Assembly: GCA_964633225.1 (NCBI GenBank)
Contig: CAZWFQ010000133.1
Location: 1-6,538, forward strand
Length of the DNA: 6,538 nucleotides
From: JAKQIM01 sp964633225
GTDB lineage: Bacteria > Chloroflexota > Anaerolineae > Anaerolineales > UBA4823
Direction: 5' to 3'
Positions 1 through 5,336 of the stretch are shown in pieces. Numbering within the stretch: position 1 is the stretch's first letter; every line of letters starts with the position of its first letter. The notes under the pieces are model-generated. The model searched no databases and was not told the DNA's origin. It was given only the letters and a program-made list of their open reading frames with translations. A program made the position numbers and the translations under genes.

Positions 1-490
1 TTAGCCCTCCCCACAGCACCGGTGAGACAAAATACCCTACCAGGCGGTCTAACACTCGCCGGGCAATGGCAGCTTGTACGCGCTGCATATCCAGCGCCCG
101 CGGGCGGCTGATGGCATCTCGAATAGAGGTCGCAGTGATCGAGTTGAACACTACCCGCTGAACGGTCTTGCCACGCAGTTCTACATCGAAAACACGCAGC
201 ACGTGCCAGGCTACTGCATCCCCCTCCCGGTCAGGATCGGCGGCCAGCAAGATCACATCGGCTTGTGCAATCTTCTCGCGCAAAGTCGCAACCGTTTTCT
301 CCCGGTCTTTGGGTATGCTGTAATCCGGTTCAAATTCACCTGCCACGTTTACGCCTAACTCGCCCTCGGGCAGATCGCGCAGGTGCCCCAGGCAGGCCCA
401 AGCCAGCACCGCACCTTTGATCGCGGGGCGCGCCAGCGCCGCGACTGCTTTGGCTTTGTGAGGGGATTCAACGATGATGAGCGTTTTCAT
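1..490 (-). CDS. topA: DNA topoisomerase I (type IA), N-terminal 163 residues
   Basis: The enzyme relaxes negative supercoils by transient single-strand breakage through a tyrosine lying beyond the window. The visible part is the Toprim domain and the start of the next domain: KTLIIVESPHKAKA (residues 2-15, catalytic Glu 8), a GHLRDLP motif (35-41), the acidic triad in DPDRE (D85, D87, E89) followed by GDAVAWH, and RRVLDRLVGY (144-153). FNSIT (115-119) replaces the usual FNEIT, and QAAIARR replaces the usual AQQARR, so it is divergent from housekeeping TopA. The ATG at 490 is set by the conserved N-terminus; no good Shine-Dalgarno precedes it. The gene runs off the left edge with no stop. At the end of a conjugation operon it is most likely an element-borne copy, used in transfer or replication of the element. 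Confidence 0.93.
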   Translation of the reverse strand, partial: MKTLIIVESPHKAKAVAALARPAIKGAVLAWACLGHLRDLPEGELGVNVAGEFEPDYSIPKDREKTVATLREKIAQADVILLAADPDREGDAVAWHVLRVFDVELRGKTVQRVVFNSITATSIRDAISRPRALDMQRVQAAIARRVLDRLVGYFVSPVLWGGL

Positions 491-491
491 A

Positions 492-550
492 GTTGGGTAA
501 ACGTTTCCCTGACTGGATTGATGTTCTCAAGGGTTGGGGAAATGTTTCCC
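492..550. promoter_or_regulatory. Two near-identical palindromic boxes upstream of topA
   Basis: GTTGGGTAAACGTTTCCC (492-509) and GTTGGGGAAATGTTTCCC (533-550) match at 16 of 18 positions in the same orientation, with starts 41 bp apart, about four helical turns. Each core is a near-palindrome; the second is GGGAAA-TG-TTTCCC. One copy ends 1 nt before the topA ATG, and the other begins 2 nt after the upstream stop codon. This is the layout of a tandem operator controlling topA. No clear Shine-Dalgarno site precedes topA, because the near box occupies that place. Confidence 0.6.
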
Positions 551-552
551 AT

Positions 553-1518
553 TCATCCTGTTTTCCGTACTGGGGTAATCATCAGATTGCCATCCCATAC
601 ATCATCCAAGGAGAGCACCGCGTAATTGCATATTGGACTGTCCAGTTTTTCAATCTCATCCTTGTAGTACTGAGGAATCGTGGCATGCCGGTACAGACCC
701 ACCACCCACGGCATCTCACTCACTCCCCAAGCACCTTGCCATAGCCAGCGGTACTCAGGGCTGCCGATCTCCTCATACTTCTTGACTTTATTCTGAACGT
801 TAATTGCCCAGTCGGTGTGATGGTACTCAATGAGAAAAGCTCGCTGAAAAGTCCCATCTAGCCCTTTCTTGATAATCAATCCATCTGGGGAAACGATAAA
901 GGCTTTCTTCTCGCCATCCCAGGCTGATACTTTGCGCGGGCCATGAATATCCGCGATCCCAGGATTCTTGATATGCGGCCACAGAACACGCATTTGGCAC
1001 ATTGCTTCTGCACAAACTAGATCATGCGTCAAACGATCTTCCCCCATCGAAACCAGCGGGGCATTGCTCCATCCTTTATGCCGGGCATACTCCTCGCCTA
1101 CCGGCCCTAAGCGATAAGCACGTAACACATTCTTCGAATGTGCAGAGCTCAGACCAGAACGAATGGCTTGCCGCCTAGTTACTCGAGACACATCCAGCAC
1201 CAATCCATCATGTTTATATTTTCGAAGCAAACGCTGAAAGGATTCAAGCTTGCTAGTTAAAGAGCACATCTCGCTCAAAAGGCTCATGAGAGAAACATCT
1301 GTCAACGAGACAAACTCATACAACAGTTCAATTACAGCACTCCGAATCTCAGAGTAGTCAGTATTTAGAAACAACTTTGCCATTTGTCCAACTTCAGCAT
1401 TGGTAAATGTTTTTACAACTTTGAATCTTGGTTGATCACCCTCAGCAGTTTTGGATTTAGCAGGAGTGGTCTCAGGATTACTGGACTTAGCAGACTTAGT
1501 CTTTGGAGGAGTGGTCAT
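553..1518 (-). CDS. Replic_Relax-like DNA-processing or replication protein
   Basis: This 321-residue protein resembles the replication-relaxation family of plasmids and conjugative elements. The first ~30 residues are a Lys/Ser/Thr/Pro-rich, disordered-looking tail. A helical region (about 38-125) suggests a winged-helix DNA-binding domain, ending with YRLGPVGEEYA (135-145), the usual end-of-wing pattern. Then come HDLVCAE (165-171) and a nuclease-fold-like signature: PDG at 211-213 (D212), FLIEYHHTD at 228-236 (E231) and Lys 244/246/247. This spacing fits a PD-(D/E)xK-type core, although activity is unproven in the family. The start at 1518 has only a weak GAGAG upstream. The gene is AT-richer than most neighbours (21 of 60 G or C at 1201-1260). 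The family is recalled from motif layout, so confidence is moderate. A transcriptional regulator with a nuclease-like domain is the alternative. Confidence 0.72.
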   Translation of the reverse strand: MTTPPKTKSAKSSNPETTPAKSKTAEGDQPRFKVVKTFTNAEVGQMAKLFLNTDYSEIRSAVIELLYEFVSLTDVSLMSLLSEMCSLTSKLESFQRLLRKYKHDGLVLDVSRVTRRQAIRSGLSSAHSKNVLRAYRLGPVGEEYARHKGWSNAPLVSMGEDRLTHDLVCAEAMCQMRVLWPHIKNPGIADIHGPRKVSAWDGEKKAFIVSPDGLIIKKGLDGTFQRAFLIEYHHTDWAINVQNKVKKYEEIGSPEYRWLWQGAWGVSEMPWVVGLYRHATIPQYYKDEIEKLDSPICNYAVLSLDDVWDGNLMITPVRKTG

Positions 1519-1613
1519 AGCATTCTCTCAATCGTTATTGGATCAGCGTCTTACTCGTCGTTTGATTAAGCAACGTTTCAATAGATGACACAGCATCGTC
1601 GTGGCGATGGCTT

Positions 1614-1638
1614 GGGGTGGGATGCTGGGGGCGAGGGG
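1614..1638 (+). other. Possible G-quadruplex motif
   Basis: On the plus strand there are G-runs of 4, 3, 5 and 4 at 1614-1617, 1619-1621, 1627-1631 and 1635-1638. The loops are 1, 5 and 3 nt, which satisfies the usual four-run rule. It ends 4 nt before the 15-bp inverted repeat. The plus strand is the template strand for the operon, so any quadruplex would form in DNA and not in the operon mRNA. Confidence 0.5.
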
Positions 1639-1642
1639 AGCA

Positions 1643-1677
1643 TTCCCATCCATTTGGAAAAGCCAAATGGATGGGAA
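1643..1677. repeat. Perfect 15-bp inverted repeat with 5-nt loop
   Basis: The left arm TTCCCATCCATTTGG (1643-1657) and right arm CCAAATGGATGGGAA (1663-1677) are exact reverse complements around AAAAG. In minus-strand RNA this gives a stable hairpin with a CTTTT loop. No U-tract follows on the minus strand, so it is not a normal intrinsic terminator for this operon. It could be an oriT- or origin-type hairpin, a protein binding site, or an RNA-stabilising element. Confidence 0.85.
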
Positions 1678-1701
1678 GTGTGCCTTTTTGCCCACCTTTT
1701 T

Positions 1702-1790
1702 GGAACGCAAGCGGAACAAACCAGGATGGCACTGGGAAAACAATAGGAACAAGAAGGGTGCAGAAAAGGAAGGTTGCGGAACAAGAAAGG
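1702..1790 (+). repeat. Four GGAAC boxes spaced by about whole helical turns
   Basis: GGAAC begins at 1702, 1713, 1746 and 1778, giving spacings of 11, 33 and 32 bp, close to one and three helical turns. The last three continue as GGAACAA, and the copies at 1711-1719 and 1776-1784 share the 9-mer GCGGAACAA. The copies at 1746-1758 (GGAACAAGAAGGG) and 1778-1790 (GGAACAAGAAAGG) match at 12 of 13 positions. The arrangement resembles iterons for a DNA-binding protein, though a purine-rich tract makes such short matches easier to get by chance. Confidence 0.45.
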
Positions 1791-1796
1791 AATTTA

Positions 1797-3452
1797 TCAT
1801 GCGGCATTCTCTTGAACAGCTTTGGGCTGATCTTCTGGAATTACTTTCTTCGCCTTCTTAGGTTGTTTCTTTCCCTCACCTTTCAACCTCCAGTAGTAGC
1901 CATCCCTCAGCCACCACTGTAGACCATACAGATACCCGCTTGCCAGCTTAGCCCGTTTCACCTTGTCCGGTTCCCGGTCAGGTTCAGCTAACAGGGTCAT
2001 CCCCACATAACGATTCGCAGCTTCGGTTTCAGACACAATCCCCTGGAAGGTGGCATCATCCATTTCACACAACTCGTCAACAATGTCTTTCACGGTCTGT
2101 GGATCGTCAGGGGTGGGCCTGATTTCTTCAACCATGCGGTGTATCCGAATCGTCTCGGCTGAGTAGTGGGGCTTGGGAGGAATTACAACGGGTTCGGGTT
2201 CTTCCGAACCGATCAAACGGATCGGGGGGAGCGCCGCCAGATAACAAGCCGGATGGATAGTTTTATGTTCGGCCAGCCTCCCGTAAAAGTGAAATTTCTC
2301 GATAGCCTGAATATCGGGAGGGGTCAAGTCGGGATGGGCTAACATCGAAACGGCTTTCCGAGACTCCTGGTCATCGGGTAGGTTCATAATGATTTTTGTG
2401 AGGGTATTGGTCTGAACGGCCTCAATCACATCATCGGGGAGTTGGGCTAGGAATTGTGTCGCCAGGATAATGGAAGCCCCATATTTACGAGCTTCGGCTA
2501 GACCTTGTTTTGTAAGTTCCCCCGCTTCACTCCCCGCCATCGTTGCAAATTCATCCATAGTAATCGCCACTTGCTGCCGGTCTTTTTTGTCCCCTCGGGC
2601 CATGAGGGAGCGGATCGTCATCCACATCAGGAGGGTTCCAAATATCTTCATGTTGACCTCGCCCAATTCGCTCTTGCGTACCGGGGCCAGGATCAGGTGT
2701 TGACCGCTCATCAATTCGGGGAGACTGACTCGAGGCCCCACTTGAGGGAGAGCCAGGCTACGCCGGAAGCGTTTATCTTCGAGAAAAATATCCACGCGGC
2801 GGGCGGCTGTCCGAGCCGACACTTTCAACTCCGATGACCCTCGCTCCCCCTCCACCGCTCCTTTAACCCGATAGCAAAAATCCTTACTGTCGCTAACCTC
2901 ACGTGAACATCGGGATAGGGTTTGTTCACGGAAAGGCGAGTCAGTTTCGTTTTCAGACAAGAATCGTTTCAGCCATACCAGGTTAGCTTTTTCTCCCCAG
3001 GCGTCTAATAGTACAGCCAATGTGTGACGCAAGACCTCACGCATTTGGCCCGAGGCCTCCCAATTGGCTGAATCGGCCACACGCAGAACTGACATAGCCA
3101 TCTGTTTCGCCACGTCAATATTCATAGACAGCCCCACTGTAAGAAGTGGAATTGCGGGGGGACAAGGATTGTTGAGGTCAAGTACCACAGCCCGGCCCAG
3201 GCGATCATCGTCACAGCCGGAGAGAATATCATCTACCAGGTCGCCGTGTGGTTCGATACAAATGATGGACGCGTCCAGGCCAGCAATCTGCAAATTGAGG
3301 TTGCGTAACAGGGTGGACTTGCCCGACCCGGTCGCGCCGACAATGCTGGCGTGCGTTTGCAGGTCGGCCAGGGGCATCCCAATCTGCCACTCCTTGCCTG
3401 CTGCGTCTAGCTGCTTTCCGAGAACAATCCAGGGTTCGCCATCACTTGTCAT
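1797..3452 (-). CDS. Soluble RecA-fold ATPase of the coupling-protein (TraG/VirD4, HerA-like) class
   Basis: This is the probable motor that moves DNA or nucleoprotein to the transfer channel. The 551-residue protein starts almost at the nucleotide-binding fold. Walker A is GATGSGKST at residues 39-47, followed by IEPHGDL (66-72), the hallmark DPHGD-like motif of membrane-coupled conjugation ATPases. Walker B is VAITMDEFATM (295-305, D300/E301), followed by LAEARKYG (318-325, a possible arginine finger at R322) and the sensor-like ATQ at 331-333. The C-terminal ~130 residues are helical and end in a Lys-rich tail (GKKQPKKAKK). No membrane helix is present, unlike canonical VirD4; the two-helix protein encoded two genes upstream may supply it. 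The ATG at 3452 lies inside the end of the 106-aa gene. A GGGAGG lies 14 nt before it, rather far, so translation may depend on coupling. The ATPase class is confident; the exact role is inferred from its neighbours. Confidence 0.9.
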   Translation of the reverse strand: MTSDGEPWIVLGKQLDAAGKEWQIGMPLADLQTHASIVGATGSGKSTLLRNLNLQIAGLDASIICIEPHGDLVDDILSGCDDDRLGRAVVLDLNNPCPPAIPLLTVGLSMNIDVAKQMAMSVLRVADSANWEASGQMREVLRHTLAVLLDAWGEKANLVWLKRFLSENETDSPFREQTLSRCSREVSDSKDFCYRVKGAVEGERGSSELKVSARTAARRVDIFLEDKRFRRSLALPQVGPRVSLPELMSGQHLILAPVRKSELGEVNMKIFGTLLMWMTIRSLMARGDKKDRQQVAITMDEFATMAGSEAGELTKQGLAEARKYGASIILATQFLAQLPDDVIEAVQTNTLTKIIMNLPDDQESRKAVSMLAHPDLTPPDIQAIEKFHFYGRLAEHKTIHPACYLAALPPIRLIGSEEPEPVVIPPKPHYSAETIRIHRMVEEIRPTPDDPQTVKDIVDELCEMDDATFQGIVSETEAANRYVGMTLLAEPDREPDKVKRAKLASGYLYGLQWWLRDGYYWRLKGEGKKQPKKAKKVIPEDQPKAVQENAA

Positions 3453-3762
3453 TATTGGTATCTTGTCCTCCCATCTTCCACGCCTCTGTCACTCTATCAA
3501 ACAAATCGCTCAACCTGGTGACAATACCATCGTCTAAGAGAAGTGTATTTATCTTGGCACTGCTAACAACAACCCCTTTGCACCTTGCCAAGCCCAAAAT
3601 GGCATCCAAGAGCAATGCAAACTGCGTTCGACTTTGAACTGGTACATCACTAGGTGATGTGATGGAAAGCAAATATTTGGTTGCACTCTTTGCCACCTCT
3701 TCCATTTCTGAAATCATCTCGTCCAAATCGTTCAAGGATACTTTGCTTGATGAAGTTGACAT
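3442..3762 (-). CDS. Hypothetical small helical protein between the two coupling-protein-like genes
   Basis: A 106-residue protein of no family I recognise. The N-terminus is Ser/Thr-rich (MSTSSSK), then an acidic amphipathic helix (LNDLDEMISEMEEVAKSA, about 10-27), a middle helix with LLLDAILGLARCKGVVV (about 50-66) and a C-terminal helix, ending polar (GGQDTNNDK). There is no signal peptide or clear membrane segment. It has the strongest ribosome binding site in the window, and its last 11 nt overlap the start of the downstream ATPase gene, so it sits firmly in the operon. Its base composition is visibly AT-richer than the membrane-protein gene upstream: 24 of 60 bases are G or C at 3661-3720, against 41 of 60 at 4501-4560. 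A regulatory or adaptor role with the ATPase is possible from position only. Confidence 0.78.
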   Translation of the reverse strand: MSTSSSKVSLNDLDEMISEMEEVAKSATKYLLSITSPSDVPVQSRTQFALLLDAILGLARCKGVVVSSAKINTLLLDDGIVTRLSDLFDRVTEAWKMGGQDTNNDK

Positions 3763-3767
3763 ATCTT

Positions 3768-3773
3768 CCTCCT
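3768..3773 (-). promoter_or_regulatory. Strong ribosome binding site for the 106-aa gene
   Basis: A perfect AGGAGG stands 5 nt before the ATG at 3762. It is the best Shine-Dalgarno match in the window and decides this start. It implies that the small protein is translated efficiently and independently of the upstream gene. Confidence 0.85.
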
Positions 3774-3779
3774 ATGACC

Positions 3780-4913
3780 TCACATTTCAAATTTAGGTAT
3801 ATTTGCATTCTTCGGAATGCGCAAATCGGGCTTGGCTGGTAATGCTTTGGCGCTGCCGGTGGATAGCAGAGGCGCAAACTTGAGCGCATCCCCGCCAGGC
3901 AGGTGCGCCAGGGCCACCAGCTCATCATCGGCCCAGGAACGGATTGCCCCGCCTTGGATCGAGCGGGTCGCCAGGCTGACCGGCTTCTTAGGGTCGGCTT
4001 GTGCCAGGATCACCACCGGGTTATCCGGGCCGAATTGGTTGCAAAGCGTGTTTGCCAGGGCTGTCGCCGTGCCTTCCACCCGATCAGGGAACGGGCTGAT
4101 CGCCGCCACCCGGATCACGGCCTGCAAGAACAAACGAGCGCCGCGCTGTTCAATGATCTTGGCCTCTTTCGTGCGTTGGTAGCGCACCCCGGCATCTTGC
4201 ACTTCCCCTGAGCGCATCGCCGCGGACATTTCCCCTAACTGCTTGCGGGTGGTGGTATCAGAGCGGGCGATCACCTGCACCAGCGCACGTGTCGGTGCCG
4301 GGATATCGGCAATCTCGGATAGCGCGCCCAGGAGCGGGTCACGTGATGAGACGGTAATGGGTTTATCTCCCGAAGCCGGGCCAATCTCGACCCAATGCAC
4401 GTGCCAGCCTTCGGGCACAAAGGCCGGGTTATCGGTTTCGGCTGCCGGGCGGCGTTGCATATCCGACCACTCTTGGAAAAACTCACGCAGCACCGAGCGG
4501 CTTTTCGTCTGCGAGGCGTGCAGGGCCAGGCCCTGCCGGTCGCCATTGCCAAAGGCCTCGAAGCTGAAATGCTCCGGGGTGGGTTGGGCATACGCCAGGC
4601 GCTTCCAGAGCGTAACCTTTTCGATGTCTACTGAGCGGGCCTCTTTGGGACGCAGCAGAAACCAGGTGGTACCCTCTGCAACGGCCTGGTGGATGGCTTC
4701 CACCCGGCGCAGCTCAGCCTTGCGGCGAGCGATTAGCACCCCCACGAACACGCCACTGGCAATTACCAGAAGCACCCCGCCTGCAATCCCGCCTTTGATG
4801 AGCGTGGGCTGTAAGGCGCGCCACTCGCGCGGCGTCAACGAACCGAGGTAAAGATAGGCCAGGATCGCCAGCGCCGCCGGTAACATCAAAAAGAATTTCT
4901 TCTTGTCGTCCAT
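3780..4913 (-). CDS. Two-helix membrane protein resembling the N-terminal half of a coupling protein
   Basis: This 377-residue protein starts with DDKKK, then two hydrophobic helices (about residues 7-24 and 41-62) joined by a short loop, then a basic RRKAELRR stretch. That predicts both ends in the cytoplasm with a small outside loop, the topology of VirD4-type coupling proteins. The large soluble part contains WFLLRP (84-89), FSFEAFG (116-122) and a DPLLGAL...ALVQVIAR region. The C-terminal motif DDELVALAHLPG (329-340) is followed by a Pro-rich linker. From memory, these occur in this order just before the ATPase domain in fused membrane-anchored HerA/TraG-like conjugation proteins. Here no Walker motif follows; the ATPase is a separate downstream gene. 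The start is 3 nt after the previous stop, with only a weak AGAAG, so coupling is likely. The function as membrane anchor or substrate receptor is inferred. Membrane topology is confident; the family match is moderate. Confidence 0.85.
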   Translation of the reverse strand: MDDKKKFFLMLPAALAILAYLYLGSLTPREWRALQPTLIKGGIAGGVLLVIASGVFVGVLIARRKAELRRVEAIHQAVAEGTTWFLLRPKEARSVDIEKVTLWKRLAYAQPTPEHFSFEAFGNGDRQGLALHASQTKSRSVLREFFQEWSDMQRRPAAETDNPAFVPEGWHVHWVEIGPASGDKPITVSSRDPLLGALSEIADIPAPTRALVQVIARSDTTTRKQLGEMSAAMRSGEVQDAGVRYQRTKEAKIIEQRGARLFLQAVIRVAAISPFPDRVEGTATALANTLCNQFGPDNPVVILAQADPKKPVSLATRSIQGGAIRSWADDELVALAHLPGGDALKFAPLLSTGSAKALPAKPDLRIPKNANIPKFEM

Positions 4914-4916
4914 CTT

Positions 4917-5336
4917 CTACGCCAGGTTGTCATCATCCTGTGGTTTGACCGGAGCCGAGGTAACAGGCATGATTGGCAATGGCGGTGCGGAAGGCGCCTG
5001 CTCTGTTTCTACCGGTTCAATCGGCAATACTTCCGGTTCTGGCGCTTCTTCAACATCGACAATGGCCTGATCCACCTCTTCCACCACCGGGGCCGGTGTG
5101 GGCGATGGTTCCTGTTCTAGCGTCTCATCAGTGTCAGCCGGGTTCTCCAGGCCCGCCAGGGCCAGGTAATCGTAGACCGGGGCCACCGGCGCGGCTGCCT
5201 TAACAGGCGCAGGGGCCGGTTTCTTCTTGTCAAGCCGGGCCTTTTGCGCTTCCAGTTCGGCCCTTTTGTCTGGCAACCAGGTCAGCCAGTCGGCATAGAA
5301 TGACAGCAATGTCTCAGCGTTATAGACTCCGCTCAT
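4917..5336 (-). CDS. Hypothetical Pro/Glu-rich soluble protein of the transfer operon
   Basis: I do not recognise a family. The 139-residue protein has a short ordered-looking N-terminus rich in aromatics (FYADWLTWLPDKR, residues 13-25), then a charged helical stretch (about 25-40), then a long low-complexity tail. The tail is full of Pro, Ala, Val and Glu, with PAPAP and VEE/EEAPEPE-type runs from about residue 40 to 130. No signal peptide or membrane helix is visible. The ATG overlaps the virB4 stop (ATGA) and is preceded by AAAGGAG, so the start is well supported. The membrane protein gene begins 3 nt after its stop. The disordered acidic tail would suit a flexible adaptor or docking protein at the base of the channel, but that is inference from composition and position only. 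Confidence 0.8.
   Translation of the reverse strand: MSGVYNAETLLSFYADWLTWLPDKRAELEAQKARLDKKKPAPAPVKAAAPVAPVYDYLALAGLENPADTDETLEQEPSPTPAPVVEEVDQAIVDVEEAPEPEVLPIEPVETEQAPSAPPLPIMPVTSAPVKPQDDDNLA

Larger units (their letters stand above)
1519..1796. other. Structured non-coding stretch, candidate cis-acting region
   Basis: The gap between the ATPase gene and the Replic_Relax-like gene is 278 nt, by far the longest in the window. It holds, from right to left: a polypurine plus-strand tract (about 1733-1792) with GGAAC boxes, a direct repeat of CCTTTTTG (1683-1690 and 1695-1702), a perfect 15-bp inverted repeat and a four-run G-rich motif. I found no convincing promoter or intrinsic terminator. 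The position next to a coupling ATPase and a Replic_Relax-like gene is where an oriT, oriV or operator region would be expected; the assignment is inference. Confidence 0.5.

Noticed and set aside
74..358. A 94-residue plus-strand frame at the left edge
   Set aside because: It is antisense to conserved Toprim motifs of topA, which clearly decide the coding strand.
1519..1585. Sigma-70-like promoter before the Replic_Relax-like gene (TTGAAA at 1577-1582)
   Set aside because: No acceptable -10 box stands at 16-18 bp from it.
1643..1688. Hairpin followed by TTTTT on the plus strand as an intrinsic terminator
   Set aside because: The T-run starts 7 nt after the stem and is only five long, and no plus-strand gene leads into it.
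1543..1800. An 85-residue minus-strand reading frame starting with an ATGA overlap at the ATPase stop
   Set aside because: The overlap is attractive, but there is no good ribosome binding site, and the frame runs through the inverted repeat and C-rich stretch with odd composition and no recognisable family. A longer frame from 1807 in another register covers the same DNA, so chance is more likely.
3644..3660. Inverted repeat ACATCAC-TAG-GTGATGT inside the 106-aa gene
   Set aside because: Only 7-bp arms, within a coding region; readily explained by chance.
4243..4851. A 202-residue open frame on the plus strand
   Set aside because: It lies antisense to the well-supported two-helix membrane protein gene, is rich in Arg/Ser/Pro as expected of a GC-rich shadow frame, and matches no family.
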